A program made the position numbers and the translations under genes. From an uncultured Fibrobacterota bacterium (GTDB lineage: Bacteria; Fibrobacterota; Fibrobacteria; Fibrobacterales; Fibrobacteraceae): DNA of 64,000 nt. The stretch covers positions 1 to 64,000 of the forward strand of contig CAIRAY010000111.1 of NCBI GenBank assembly GCA_903876665.1, written 5' to 3'. Below, piece by piece: positions 26,256 through 35,770 of this stretch (position 1 is the first letter of the stretch; each line of letters starts with the position of its first letter). The notes under the pieces are model-generated. The model saw only the letters and a program-made list of their open reading frames with translations. It had not been told where the DNA came from and did not search any database.

Positions 26256-27189
26256 TGAAGTCGTCTTGAAAGGCCTTGATGACACGGTTCAGCTCGATAA
26301 TGTCCAAAATCCGTTGGCGGTCAAAAGCAACCTGATGGGATGGCCCCAGGGTTTGGCCTTCCAGAAGGTTGGGCACAAATTTTACATAATCCGAGAGCGC
26401 CAAATTGACCAAGTGCAGAGGCTTGTCTTCCAGGTCGGGTGAAATGACCCGAACCGCTGCAATGACTTGCGGAAAAGTAACACGGGAAAGCGCGGCTCCA
26501 TTCAAATCATGCGAATCGTCCGAGGCTTGAATAACAGCCTTAAGATAAAAGTCCTCTTCTTTAGAGACGATGTTTTCGTTGGAAGGCTTGGGCGAGGACT
26601 TATCCTGGAAATATTTGTAGCAAAGTTTTAGCACCGAGGGCCGGGTGATGGAAATTTTCTCACCATCATGGACCAAGGCGATCAATTTCAAAGCCACAAA
26701 CGCCTGCAGGGCCTTGCGGACATCTGAGGTGGATAATCCATAAAGGGACTTCATGTCGTAGGATAAGGTATTCACGCTCAGCGGTTGTCCGGTAGCGGTT
26801 ATCTCCTGGCTTTGCAAAAGAAAGAGAAAGGAGGGAATCGCATTGCAAATGTCGTCGCTGTATTTGCGGGCAGTCGTTTCCCGGAGCCTTTGCACCACCA
26901 TGCGAATGATCGAAGTCAACCACGCGGGAAGAGCCGCGTAGGTGGATTCAAGCATGGCCTGGTCAATGACCACCAGCTCCGTGGCCTCAAGAGTTTTGGC
27001 GGTTGCCGAACGGGGCTGTTTGTCCAGAAGCGACATTTCGCCCAAAATGGAGCCGGGACCGAGCTCCGCCAAGGTCGACATGTGCGAACCTTCGCGCTTC
27101 ATGATGCGCACCAGACCCTTGCGGATGATGTACATCTTATCGCCGGCGTCACCTTCCATGAATAGGAAGGAAAGTGGGGCGAGGTTCAT
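26233..27189 (-). CDS. cyclic-nucleotide-binding domain regulator (second of pair)
   Basis: A 318-residue protein. Residues 1-110 form a cNMP-binding fold (FMEGDAGDKMYIIRKGLV, GSILGEMSLLDKQPRSATAKT). The middle (about 140-210) looks like a winged helix (LSTSDVRKALQAFVALKLI). The last 110 residues are helical and unassigned. Its architecture matches the upstream gene, so the pair are paralogues. The start overlaps the stop of that gene by four bases (ATGA). It could be a transcription regulator, but the residues reading DNA cannot be confirmed. Confidence 0.8.
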   Translation of the reverse strand: MNLAPLSFLFMEGDAGDKMYIIRKGLVRIMKREGSHMSTLAELGPGSILGEMSLLDKQPRSATAKTLEATELVVIDQAMLESTYAALPAWLTSIIRMVVQRLRETTARKYSDDICNAIPSFLFLLQSQEITATGQPLSVNTLSYDMKSLYGLSTSDVRKALQAFVALKLIALVHDGEKISITRPSVLKLCYKYFQDKSSPKPSNENIVSKEEDFYLKAVIQASDDSHDLNGAALSRVTFPQVIAAVRVISPDLEDKPLHLVNLALSDYVKFVPNLLEGQTLGPSHQVAFDRQRILDIIELNRVIKAFQDDFINLVISK

Positions 27190-28160
27190 TTGGAAGCCTC
27201 CTTCCGCCCGGTAATCTTATCCAGATCCCGGTTGGCTTTGAGAATCCACGCGAGCCGTTTTTGGTCGAAGGATATTCCCTTGCCAAGCTCCTCGGAAAGA
27301 ACGCCCAGCTCGAACATTTTGAGGACATGGGAAATTGAGTAGCGCGGATCCACATGTTCTTGGAGCAGGCAGAGCAAGGCATCCTTGTTGCGCATGGATT
27401 CCTTTTCCACATGAGGCAGGGTTTCGAGGCCGCTGATCAGCAAGGGTTCCAGGTTGCTGGCTATGAAAAATTCTTTGCGCCGTAGGCAACTTTGGTATTC
27501 CCTGAGGATATCCAGAAAGGTGGGGTCGGGGATCTGGTATTCCTGCTGGTTGGTGGAGACCGCGAGGCCACGCTGTACCAGTAGTTGGGCGATTTTTTGG
27601 ATGTCTTCGCGTTTTTGGCGGGTCAGCAGGCAGAATTCGTCGACCAGCACAAACCAGGGGAATGAGGGTACGGCGCGATTCTTTACCGAAAATTCATGGC
27701 ATTTTTTGACCAGGAAAAAGCACCAAGATTCTAGGGGATCCGGGACGGTGTGCTGGTTGATTTTTTTGCTGGTTTCGCGTAGCCGATGAGTGATCACCTT
27801 GAGGACCGCCAGAAGCCATGTGGGAATAATTCGCAACATGCCTTGGAAGGTTACAGGAGCAATGACCATGACCCGGCTGTCGGTGACAGCGCGGACGGTG
27901 GCGCTACGGGGTTGATTGTCGAGAAGACTCATTTCGCCAAAAACGGCACGGTCGCTCAAACGAGCCAGCTCCACTTGTTGGGAGCCTCTCCTTTGGGACA
28001 CAGAAAACTGGCCTTCTTTGACGATGTAAACTTCGCGGGAAGAATCGCCCTCTTTAAACAACAAAGAGCCCGCCTTGACGGATATCTCCGAAGGCGGGGG
28101 AACTGGGCGTTTCCCTTCTTTCAGTTCACCTCGACTCAAACTACCTCTGGTATGATCCAA
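27186..28160 (-). CDS. cyclic-nucleotide-binding domain regulator (first of pair)
   Basis: A 324-residue protein with a cNMP-binding domain (about 25-140: LFKEGDSSREVYIVKEGQF, AVFGEMSLLDNQPRSATVRA), a probable winged helix (DEFCLLTRQKREDIQKIAQL) and a helical C-terminal domain like its neighbour's. The start is a TTG at 28160 supported by AGGAGG five bases upstream. It lies 31 bases downstream of rplS on the same strand and may share that transcript. Confidence 0.8.
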   Translation of the reverse strand: MDHTRGSLSRGELKEGKRPVPPPSEISVKAGSLLFKEGDSSREVYIVKEGQFSVSQRRGSQQVELARLSDRAVFGEMSLLDNQPRSATVRAVTDSRVMVIAPVTFQGMLRIIPTWLLAVLKVITHRLRETSKKINQHTVPDPLESWCFFLVKKCHEFSVKNRAVPSFPWFVLVDEFCLLTRQKREDIQKIAQLLVQRGLAVSTNQQEYQIPDPTFLDILREYQSCLRRKEFFIASNLEPLLISGLETLPHVEKESMRNKDALLCLLQEHVDPRYSISHVLKMFELGVLSEELGKGISFDQKRLAWILKANRDLDKITGRKEASK

Positions 28161-28191
28161 AAAGGCCTCCTGAGTCAGATAATACTAAAAG

Positions 28192-28536
28192 TTATTTGCG
28201 CTCGTCAATACGGGCAGCCTTACCACGCAGATCGCGCATGTAATAAATGCGTGCCTGACGGACTTGGCCTGCGCGTTCGAGTGCAATGGACTCGATGCGT
28301 GGGGAGTGCATGGGAAAGATGCGTTCGACAGCGACATTACCGGACATTTTGCGTACGGTGAGAGTCGCGGAAATTCCAGCATTCTTCTTTTGGATGATAA
28401 CACCCTTGAAAGGCTGAATTCTTTCCTTGTTGCCTTCAACAACTTTAACATTGACGGTTACGGTGTCGCCGGCACGGAAAGCCTCAAGGCCTTCGCGTTT
28501 ATTTTCGTGCTGGATCGATTCGATATTCATAGTCAT
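28192..28536 (-). CDS. rplS: 50S ribosomal protein L19
   Basis: A 114-residue L19 with FRAGDTVTVNVKVVEG, RIQPFKGVIIQKKNAGI, RIFPMHSPRIESIALERAG and RARIYY-like (QARIYYMRDLRGKAARI) segments. It sits at the 30S/50S interface. The ATG at 28536 has GAGG upstream. It is the last gene of the conserved rpsP-rimM-trmD-rplS group. Confidence 0.97.
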   Translation of the reverse strand: MTMNIESIQHENKREGLEAFRAGDTVTVNVKVVEGNKERIQPFKGVIIQKKNAGISATLTVRKMSGNVAVERIFPMHSPRIESIALERAGQVRQARIYYMRDLRGKAARIDERK

Positions 28537-28564
28537 GATTACCTCAAAACAAAGTGGAGCAAAT

Positions 28565-29284
28565 CTAGTAATTCGTTTTCAAAATGCGAATATCTTCCGC
28601 ATTCAATATGATTTTTTCATAAAGATCGGGGCGTCTGGCCTGGGTTCGGAGCAAAGATTGCTGTCTTTGCCACTCCCCAATGCGTTTATGGTGGCCAGAA
28701 AGGAGGATGGGGGGGACAGGATTCCCTTCAAAAACTTCGGGACGGGTGTAAACGGGCCAGCCCAAGGTGCCCTGGGCGTGGGAATCGGTGACGGCCGCGT
28801 CCCGATCTCCGAGGACGCCTGGAAGCAAGCGGACGATTGCGTCGATGACGATCATGGCAGGCAGTTCGCCCCCGCTCACTACATAATCGCCGATGGAGAT
28901 TTCCAAATCCACATGGGACTCGCGAATACGCTCATCAATACCTTTATAGTGGCCACAAACCAAAGTCAGGTGGGATTCCTGGGTCAGCTGTTCCGCGAGG
29001 GCGTGCGTGAAGGAGACTCCGTCGGCGCAGAGGTGGATGACTTTTCCGCCAGTCTCTTTAATTCCGGTGGATTCGATGGCTTTTGCCAAGGGCTCGGGGC
29101 GGATCACCATGCCGGGCTCGCCTCCGAAAGGCCGGTCGTCGACCTGGCCATACTCGTTGATGGCGAAATCCCTTAAATGGATGGCGTGAAACTCAAGCGC
29201 CCCGGACTTCTGTGCGCGCCCCATGATGGAATGGGCCATGGGCACAAACATTTCGGGGAAAAGGGTGATTACATCAACCCGCAT
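28565..29284 (-). CDS. trmD: tRNA (guanine-N1)-methyltransferase
   Basis: A 239-residue TrmD: VDVITLFPEMF at the start, RPFGGEPGMV, and the trefoil-knot SAM site LVCGHYKGIDERIRE ... EISIGDYVVSGGELPAM. It methylates G37 of tRNA to prevent frameshifting. It overlaps rimM by 11 bases. Confidence 0.97.
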   Translation of the reverse strand: MRVDVITLFPEMFVPMAHSIMGRAQKSGALEFHAIHLRDFAINEYGQVDDRPFGGEPGMVIRPEPLAKAIESTGIKETGGKVIHLCADGVSFTHALAEQLTQESHLTLVCGHYKGIDERIRESHVDLEISIGDYVVSGGELPAMIVIDAIVRLLPGVLGDRDAAVTDSHAQGTLGWPVYTRPEVFEGNPVPPILLSGHHKRIGEWQRQQSLLRTQARRPDLYEKIILNAEDIRILKTNY

Positions 29285-29813
29285 TCTGGATCTCGGGATG
29301 CACTTCGGCCAGGAATTCCAGATTGACCTCGACTGTCCGAGCCGTAAGGTCGATTTTTCCTATGCAGGCGTCAATCCAAGGGGCAAGGACGATATGAGTT
29401 CCGATTTTGATTTCGAAACTGCTTACCGAGGGGAATTCGATGAGGCTCAGGACCTTTCCGCGGGCTTTCCCTTTTTCGTCGATGACGGTAAGGCCTTCGA
29501 GGTCGCTGGGGTAATACTGTCCTTCCGGAAGGGGGATGCGCTCTTCCAGGGGAATCTGCACCAGGGCGTTGTTCAGCGCGGCCCCGGCTTCAGGAGTCTC
29601 GTAGCCTTCGATGCGCAGGTACCAAACCGGGCCATGGGCGGTGGCACTGGTCACTTTCGCCTCAATTTGCCGGCCATCAGGAAACTCCAAAACCACACGG
29701 TCCAGTTTTTTGAGTCGCTGTGGGCTATGGGTGAGAGGCTCGGTCTTGATGTCACCCTTGACGCCATGAGGCTTCATAAGTCGAGCAACGGTAACGAGTT
29801 CGGTGTTTTTCAT
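29274..29813 (-). CDS. rimM: ribosome maturation factor RimM
   Basis: A 179-residue RimM with the N-terminal barrel (VARLMKPHGVKGDIKTEPLT) and a C-terminal PRC-type barrel (GQYYPSDLEGLTVIDE). It helps mature the 30S head. It is separated from rpsP by an apparent intrinsic terminator (29838-29867) that could lower its expression relative to S16. Confidence 0.95.
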   Translation of the reverse strand: MKNTELVTVARLMKPHGVKGDIKTEPLTHSPQRLKKLDRVVLEFPDGRQIEAKVTSATAHGPVWYLRIEGYETPEAGAALNNALVQIPLEERIPLPEGQYYPSDLEGLTVIDEKGKARGKVLSLIEFPSVSSFEIKIGTHIVLAPWIDACIGKIDLTARTVEVNLEFLAEVHPEIQNAG

Positions 29814-29837
29814 GATAAAACTACTTAAGTGTCATTC

Positions 29838-29867
29838 AAAAAAAAAAGGACCCGATTGCGCGGGCCC
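29838..29867 (-). terminator. intrinsic terminator between rpsP and rimM
   Basis: Read on the minus strand: GGGCCCG, a six-base loop, CGGGTCC, then ten T. The stem has seven pairs with one G-U. It follows the rpsP stop by about 20 bases and precedes the rimM start by 25, so it should act as a partial terminator inside the operon. Confidence 0.8.
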
Positions 29868-29887
29868 TCTCATCTGCTAGAAAGGAA

Positions 29888-30277
29888 TTAGCCAGCCTTT
29901 TCTTCGGCGGCTTTCTTTTCAGCGAGAGCCTTGGCCTTGGCTTTTGGCCCGAGACGCTTGGCTTTGGCTTTGACTGCGCGAGGAACGGCAACTTTGCCTT
30001 CGATGGAGCGTCCAGCCTTTTGGGCGTGAAACAGATCCATGATTCCGACCTTTTTGAGCAAGGAGCGGACGGTGTCGGAGGGTTGTGCACCAACGACGAG
30101 CCATTTCATGATCTTCTCTTGTTCGAAGCGGATTTCTGGAAGAGCTGGATTTGGATTGTAGAAACCGACCTGTTCGATGAACTGGCCGTCGCGGGCCTTG
30201 CGGCTGTCAACGACGACGACGCGGTAGATAGGTACGTGGCGCTTTCCGAAACGGGTAAGGCGGATTACTGCTGGCAT
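29888..30277 (-). CDS. rpsP: 30S ribosomal protein S16
   Basis: A 129-residue S16 with AVIRLTRFGKRHVPIYRVVVVDSR, EQVGFYNPN and a C-terminal Ala/Lys-rich tail (KAKAKRLGPKAKAKALAEKK). The tail makes it longer than the usual 80-90 residues. The ATG at 30277 has TTGGAG six bases upstream. It is first in the rpsP-rimM-trmD-rplS group. Confidence 0.96.
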   Translation of the reverse strand: MPAVIRLTRFGKRHVPIYRVVVVDSRKARDGQFIEQVGFYNPNPALPEIRFEQEKIMKWLVVGAQPSDTVRSLLKKVGIMDLFHAQKAGRSIEGKVAVPRAVKAKAKRLGPKAKAKALAEKKAAEEKAG

Positions 30278-30340
30278 GGATACTCCAAGAGGTTGTATTT
30301 TACTTTCGGGACGAATATAGTAAAAATGATTTGTCTGTAA

Positions 30341-30560
30341 AGGACGGCAAATGGGAAAAGTGCGGAAAGTGGAAAATGGACAGCCGGGATCTCGGCACGG
30401 GGCGCAAGTGGAAAGTGGAAAGTTGCGGGCGAATTTCTCTGAGGGAGAAAACATGCGTCGAAACTCTCCACTTTCCACTAGCCAACCGTCCCCGTGACCC
30501 TCTGCCTTTCACTTTCCACTTGCATTTTCTCCTTTCCTCAACTCTCCACTCTCCACTTGT
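30341..30560. repeat. heptamer repeat cluster, AAGTGGA on one side and TCCACTT on the other
   Basis: The 424-base gap 30278-30701 has no gene. Its core holds several runs of a seven-base unit: AAGTGGAAAGTGGAAAGT at about 30409, and the inverse units ACTCTCCACTTTCCACT (about 30463), TTTCACTTTCCACTTG (about 30506) and ACTCTCCACTCTCCACTTG (about 30541). The two orientations could pair into a long hairpin. Related units occur at 8694-8706. The remaining sequence to 30701 is promoter-like and AT-rich before the GH9 gene. Confidence 0.65.
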
Positions 30561-30701
30561 ATCTCCCCTGTGACGATCATCACGCTATTCCCGCCCCAGC
30601 CCTTCTCCTCTCTCAATTTGAGAACGATTTTTAATGGAAAAGGCCGTGGCGAAAATCCATTATTAGGCTACTTTCAATCATGAGATCATCAAGGAGTTTT
30701 A

Positions 30702-32459
30702 ATGAAACGTTGGAAACCAGCCCTGTTTGCGTTGTGCCTGATATTTGTGGTGCCCGAAGGGGTTTTTTCACAAATATTCACCCCGGACAAATATGTGAAG
30801 GCTCTCTGGATGGCTACGCGCTTTTACGGAGCCCAGCGTAGTGGCCTAGGGCCAAACTGGATCAACCAGGATAGTCCATTTCCAACTTCCTTTGTCAAAG
30901 ACTCCTACAATGGAAAGGACATTTCGGGTGGCTGGTTTGATTGTGGCGACCATGTCATGTTTGGGCAGACCCAGTTTTTCGCCTCCTATGTGCTGGCGAA
31001 ATCCTATGTCTCGTTCCCCTTGGCTTGGCACGATCTTTATAATGGCGCCGATTATTCGGATTACAAGGCCAGTCAGGATTACAGCATGACTGGTGGCACT
31101 CCAAACGGGATCCCCGACCTCCTGGAGGAGCTTCGCTACGAAGCCGATTTTATTGTGAAGATCACTCCCGATGCAAGCACATTCATCGAGCAAAAGGGCG
31201 ATGGGAGCGCGGATCACCAAAACTGGGTCACCCCAGGGAAGATGTCCACTTTGGTTAAAGCCTCCGGTGGGGAAAAAGACGCTTCGCGTTTGATTATTGC
31301 GACCACAGCGGACGCCAATGCCCCTGGTTTGGCTTCCGCGACTTTGGCCATCATGGCCCGTGTGGACCCAGATGCGACCCGGCGCGCAACCTATTTGGCC
31401 CATGCGATCAATGCCCTGAATTTTGCCAAGACCCAAACCGGTGTGGAAACCGCTCCAGGTAACTTCTATAACAGTGGTTGGTGGGGAGATCGTTGGAGGG
31501 AGGCTCGCGTAATGGCAGCGATGGAACTCTTTACCACTACGGGGGATCAGACCTATAAGGACTATGCCTCGAGCGAGTTTGCTCAAATCAGCAAAGACGG
31601 GGGCATGTATTCGCGTTTTGAATATGCGAATTCAGTACCATTGACTCGCATCATGGCCCTCAAGGAATTTGGCGATGCTGGAACGGGTTCAAGCATGAGC
31701 ATAGATACTTATCTCTCCAATTACCGTAACGCCGTCAACTCCAATGGTGCCACTGCGGCCATGACCGGGAACTTCGCGACTCGTGGACCGACGGGGGCTG
31801 CTTTCCTGCACGGATTCATGACCACAGTAGACCAAAGCACGGCTTATGATGCGTTTATTTATCAGCAGGTGGACTACATTCTGGGTGGCAACTCCCAGAA
31901 CCAGGCCTACATGACGGGCTGGGACGAAACCGACAAGACCGGCGCAGCTAAAAAGAATCCAATTTATCCGCATCACCGTGGATATTATGGCAACACCAGC
32001 ATCGCGACCTCGGATGCCTATTTTAATACCCATGCCTCACCGGCCAAAAGCAAATACCTGGGCGCCATCATGGGCGGTTACCTCGATGGATCGATCAACA
32101 ACGACTTGATGGACTGGAACCACAACGAGGTATGCTCGGACATGAACGCCCCGTTGGTCGGCGCTTTGGGCTACATTGTGCAAAAGCTTTCCCCTTCCAA
32201 CACGCCCATCCCTGTGATGCCGGCAATCAAAACCTCCCAGGGTATCCGCGTAATCCGCGAAGGTTCTAGCTTTGTCTTTCAGACTTCCGGCTCCCACGCC
32301 TTGGACATTCGCATCATGAATCTGGGTGGCCAGGTGGTGGCTCACTTGAGCGGCTCCAAGTATTTGCGCTGGATGGCGCCTTCCACGGGCGTCTATGTCG
32401 CTAAGATTTTAACGGCACCGGGCCAGTTTGAGGCCCGTCGCCTGAGCGTAGCTTTTTAG
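30702..32459 (+). CDS. GH9 endoglucanase (secreted)
   Basis: A 585-residue cellulase of glycoside hydrolase family 9. A signal peptide (to VFSQ at about 24) leads into the (alpha/alpha)6 barrel. The catalytic base Asp is in GGWFDCGDHVMFG (about 76-88) and the acid Glu in NHNEVCSDMNAPLVGALGY (about 476). An aromatic/His strip is seen at IYPHHRGYYG. The last 70 residues (DIRIMNLGGQVVAHL, STGVYVAKILT) resemble type IX secretion sorting domains. GGAG lies upstream of the ATG at 30702. It cuts beta-1,4-glucan outside the cell or at its surface. The end overlaps a convergent gene by 59 bases. Confidence 0.93.
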   Translation: MKRWKPALFALCLIFVVPEGVFSQIFTPDKYVKALWMATRFYGAQRSGLGPNWINQDSPFPTSFVKDSYNGKDISGGWFDCGDHVMFGQTQFFASYVLAKSYVSFPLAWHDLYNGADYSDYKASQDYSMTGGTPNGIPDLLEELRYEADFIVKITPDASTFIEQKGDGSADHQNWVTPGKMSTLVKASGGEKDASRLIIATTADANAPGLASATLAIMARVDPDATRRATYLAHAINALNFAKTQTGVETAPGNFYNSGWWGDRWREARVMAAMELFTTTGDQTYKDYASSEFAQISKDGGMYSRFEYANSVPLTRIMALKEFGDAGTGSSMSIDTYLSNYRNAVNSNGATAAMTGNFATRGPTGAAFLHGFMTTVDQSTAYDAFIYQQVDYILGGNSQNQAYMTGWDETDKTGAAKKNPIYPHHRGYYGNTSIATSDAYFNTHASPAKSKYLGAIMGGYLDGSINNDLMDWNHNEVCSDMNAPLVGALGYIVQKLSPSNTPIPVMPAIKTSQGIRVIREGSSFVFQTSGSHALDIRIMNLGGQVVAHLSGSKYLRWMAPSTGVYVAKILTAPGQFEARRLSVAF

Positions 32460-33012
32460 CGAGGACGGTTCGTTTGGACCAGGGGAATCCCTTGGTGTGC
32501 TGGTAGGCCAGGCGCTCGCGGGCAGTCCGGAAGAATTCCAAATATTCTTCGCTCTGCCAGTCGCGATAGGTCCAGGCGAAGGGGTGCCAGTCTCCATTCT
32601 CAAAATACAGGGTTGGCTCCACATAAATCCCGTCGCGAACATAAACGCGCTGGCGCTGGTCCTTGGTTGTGGCTAAAAAGAACTGACCAAGCGTCATGTA
32701 GCCTGGGTCTAGGTTCACTGGCCGGAGCCCGTTTTTACTGAATTCAATCTCGAGGGCATTGGTCCATAGCTTAATATCCACCAGGCTTTCCCGTGGGATC
32801 AGATTCTCAAAGGCGAGAATCTCCCGTAGGGGGGAATTGCCTAGTTCATTTTCGTAATAATTGGTCCAACGGAAGGGGAAGGGGTGCAATTCGGTGTCAA
32901 TCGGCCCAAAACGAGCCTCCAACAAAGGCCAAACCCGGTCCAAGTCACTCTGGCCAGCCGAGAGCAGGCCAATAACCAAGCGGACGGATTTTGGTGCTTT
33001 TATGATGCCCAT
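32401..33012 (-). CDS. DUF4416 family protein
   Basis: A 203-residue protein with the DUF4416 features FRWTNYYENELGN, DIKLWTNALE, PVNLDPGYMTLGQFFLATTKDQRQRVYV and AWTYRDWQSEEYLEFF. The function of this family is unknown. The start at ATG 33012 is uncertain: a TTG at 33030 is also open and neither has a good ribosome site. Its 3' end lies 59 bases inside the GH9 gene on the opposite strand. Confidence 0.82.
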   Translation of the reverse strand: MGIIKAPKSVRLVIGLLSAGQSDLDRVWPLLEARFGPIDTELHPFPFRWTNYYENELGNSPLREILAFENLIPRESLVDIKLWTNALEIEFSKNGLRPVNLDPGYMTLGQFFLATTKDQRQRVYVRDGIYVEPTLYFENGDWHPFAWTYRDWQSEEYLEFFRTARERLAYQHTKGFPWSKRTVLAKKLRSGDGPQTGPVPLKS

Positions 33013-33179
33013 CGGAGGCAAGATTAACAAATTCGATGAGGGGTATCACGCGTTTTCTGTAAAGTTGAAGTTTACCTGAAAGGCTTGGTACGCTTATTCC
33101 AAAATGGTGTATATTTAGGTGGATTTGTAAGGGGCCGGAATGCTTTATTTTTTTTGCGTAATACAGTATGGGAGATTCC

Positions 33180-35693
33180 ATGAAGACTCTGAATGCCACA
33201 ATCGGATTTATTGCCCTCCTAGCCGGGATTGGTTCTGCTGCGACCTACCCCCCTGAAATCTCCTTTGATGTGACCATCCGGGATTTTCAGCCAGACCATC
33301 CGGATTTCGAAAACTTCGATGACCGCTGGAGAGAAATTTCCACGAGCCCGTACCTCGCGACGGGCGCCGCGGCCTTTTCTCCAAGTTGCTTCGGGAAAAA
33401 TTTTCCTTCTACTGATCCAACCACTTTTGCCTGTGAAGACGGTTACCTTTGTGCCGATCGTCCCCAAGCCTATTATGGGGAATACAACATTGGTGGCGAA
33501 AGAATACGCACCCACCGCCACAAGGCAAATGCGCTTGCCGCTGCTGCAGGAGTGACCGCAACCGCTGTTTGGGAAGACCCTGTGTTTGTGACCCGTGGCA
33601 TGGTGGAGCCCATGCTCGACATGAGTTCCAAGGACACCGCGAGCTGGGTTCCCAAAAAGAAAACAGCTCTTTGCCACAATAGCCGATTCGATGAGGATTG
33701 GTTCAAAGATTCTCCCGGGAAGAATAAAACCGTTTCCACTCTGATGACCTTGAAACAGGAAACGCTTGGGATGGCACGTTATTATATCGATTCCAAAGAA
33801 ATGCCCGAAGGCGCCTATTTCCCCTTGGATACCTTTGCCAATACTACGGACCCAGCCTTGGCCAACTGGGGCAAACAGAGTCTCAAACTTTGGTGTCCTC
33901 CCTACGATAAGCTGAACGCTGCCGGAGCAGATCCTTGTACCGATGCCATGGGCGGGGCCTTTCCTGCATGGGAATGCAAGGGTGGTTATGGTGAGGCCGG
34001 TTCCTCAGCCGACCAAGAAACCTGCAAATCCCTTCTTGCCAATGGTGGCTCACGCAGTATTGGCGCAGCCCAGGCTGTTGCGGCAAACGATGCCAACGCA
34101 TTATCCAAATTGCACAACTACTTCTTCACCATGGCAGGCTACACCAAGTTCAAGTACAATCCTGGCGATACCTTCACCTTCTCCGGTGATGACGACATGT
34201 GGATCTTCATTGACGGAGTTCTGGTTGCAGACCTAGGCGGAACCCACTTGCCTGCAGAAGCCCGCATTTCCATGGACGAGCAGAAGCTCAAGAATCCCAC
34301 GAAATGGGAGGACAAGTCCGAGCATTTACTGCACTTCTTCTACGCCGACCGTCAGACCGATGGTTCCAATCTTCGTATCACCACCACACTTTCCGAAGTG
34401 CGCGTCACCAACAATGGTATGCCTCAGATCATCAGCGCCGTTCGTACTGATGAGGGTCTGCTGAAGGTCACCACAAATAATCGCCTGAGTGACGAAACCA
34501 TTGCCCAGATCACAAGTGGCGCACTTCCTGGTAAAGGCTACTTCCCAATTCTTGGCATCAAGGGTTTCTCTTATCCTGATCCTCAAAATGCAGGGAAGTT
34601 CCTTACCCGTAAGGATACACTCGGTCTTGCGATCAAGAGCATCACCTGGCAGAGCGTCAGTGCGGATGGGTACCAAATTTATGTGATTGATGGCGTGTTC
34701 TGTGCTTATGGAAACGAGACCTGCGCAGACACCTCCTTAACATACCCCCCATCTTCCGGTGATTCTCTGGCCTTCAATTTTTACGCCGGTGACGGACACA
34801 AATTTGAGGTCCCGCAAACGACCACTCCCATCAAATCCGTCAAGGGCACGGCAGTTTCTGATTACAAGTGGGGAACCATTGGTATTTCCAAGTCCGTATC
34901 CCCTCCGCTCGAAATCGTTGACGGAGGCAATACTCCCGTACGTCCTCCTATGAGTACCGATGTTCTGATGAATGGGACAACAGTGGGTGGAGTCCTGATT
35001 CCAGGAATTGGCGTGACTCAGGGTAATTTGATTCCCAAGGAAAAGGCAGGTGAAATCATCCTTGCCCTTTTGCCTAGCCAGGCTACCACCCCCGCCGAAT
35101 TGGCTGCCTTGCGGGACAAGGGCCTTGGCTACCCTCCCTTCCTTGCTGGCCCATCCAAGGTAGATGAAACGGGTTCGAATGGATTTTTCCAAATGATCCA
35201 AGGTCCAACTTCCGGAGCGAATGGAACGGGCGATATGTATTTTAGCCGTTGCAACGCCTCGAAGGCAGGGACCAAAGTGAATAATTCGTGCCTCGGACTT
35301 TCATTCATGACGGACCGTCCTTTCCAGGTGAATGTGCAAGTGTATTCTCACACGGGTAGCTTTGTTTCCCGCTACCAGGCTGCTGTGACGGACTCAACCG
35401 TTCGCAAGCTGCAAAGAAGTCAAGTCGATCCAAAGGGTCTCATGTGTGCGGACCCAGATGCCAAAAACAATCAAGCTGTTATGGCCGGAAAATTCATGGC
35501 TACCGTGGATGTCTATCCATTTGCAAATACCGGGCGCAAGCTGGGTTCGGGTGTCTACATTCTTAAAATCGACATCATCGAGCAGCCCTTCAAATACTGT
35601 ATTTCTGTCGGTGGTAATCCTGATCTTCAAGCCAAGCCGTTCGCTCGTACCTTTAGTCAAATCAAGGTTCCGTTCCTACGAGCCCTACAATAA
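33180..35693 (+). CDS. fibro-slime domain surface protein
   Basis: An 837-residue secreted protein. The signal peptide ends near AAA/ATYPP (about 20). Many Cys residues are spread through the first half. A fibro-slime domain is centred on [20 protein letters not shown] (about 332-351), a lectin-like Ca-type fold found in Fibrobacter and slime-mould proteins. The C-terminal 200 residues include [15 protein letters not shown], a tail that may direct type IX export. GGGAG lies five bases before ATG 33180, so that start is preferred to one 12 bases upstream. It probably helps cell-surface adhesion to plant fibre; the ligand is unknown. Confidence 0.9.
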   Translation: MKTLNATIGFIALLAGIGSAATYPPEISFDVTIRDFQPDHPDFENFDDRWREISTSPYLATGAAAFSPSCFGKNFPSTDPTTFACEDGYLCADRPQAYYGEYNIGGERIRTHRHKANALAAAAGVTATAVWEDPVFVTRGMVEPMLDMSSKDTASWVPKKKTALCHNSRFDEDWFKDSPGKNKTVSTLMTLKQETLGMARYYIDSKEMPEGAYFPLDTFANTTDPALANWGKQSLKLWCPPYDKLNAAGADPCTDAMGGAFPAWECKGGYGEAGSSADQETCKSLLANGGSRSIGAAQAVAANDANALSKLHNYFFTMAGYTKFKYNPGDTFTFSGDDDMWIFIDGVLVADLGGTHLPAEARISMDEQKLKNPTKWEDKSEHLLHFFYADRQTDGSNLRITTTLSEVRVTNNGMPQIISAVRTDEGLLKVTTNNRLSDETIAQITSGALPGKGYFPILGIKGFSYPDPQNAGKFLTRKDTLGLAIKSITWQSVSADGYQIYVIDGVFCAYGNETCADTSLTYPPSSGDSLAFNFYAGDGHKFEVPQTTTPIKSVKGTAVSDYKWGTIGISKSVSPPLEIVDGGNTPVRPPMSTDVLMNGTTVGGVLIPGIGVTQGNLIPKEKAGEIILALLPSQATTPAELAALRDKGLGYPPFLAGPSKVDETGSNGFFQMIQGPTSGANGTGDMYFSRCNASKAGTKVNNSCLGLSFMTDRPFQVNVQVYSHTGSFVSRYQAAVTDSTVRKLQRSQVDPKGLMCADPDAKNNQAVMAGKFMATVDVYPFANTGRKLGSGVYILKIDIIEQPFKYCISVGGNPDLQAKPFARTFSQIKVPFLRALQ

Positions 35694-35705
35694 GAATTGC
35701 AACAC

Positions 35706-35735
35706 AAAAAGCCCCCGCTCAGCGGGGGCTTTTTT
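35706..35735. terminator. strong intrinsic terminator after the fibro-slime gene
   Basis: AAAAAGCCCCCGCT, one base, AGCGGGGGCTTTTTT: a nine-base-pair GC-rich stem with A-runs and T-runs on both sides. It ends transcription of the gene ending at 35693 and could work in both directions. Confidence 0.93.
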
Positions 35736-35757
35736 AGTTGGTGGTGTTGCGATTTTC

Positions 35758-35763
35758 TATCCT
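35758..35763 (+). promoter_or_regulatory. -10-like box for mnmG
   Basis: TATCCT lies seven bases before the mnmG ATG at 35771 with no ribosome site between. The match to TATAAT is four of six, so this is a weak call. Confidence 0.3.
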
Positions 35764-35770
35764 TGACTCC

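Noticed and set aside
30278-30701. Small genes in the repeat-rich gap before the cellulase
   Set aside because: Frames found there are made of the heptamer repeat itself and have no ribosome site.
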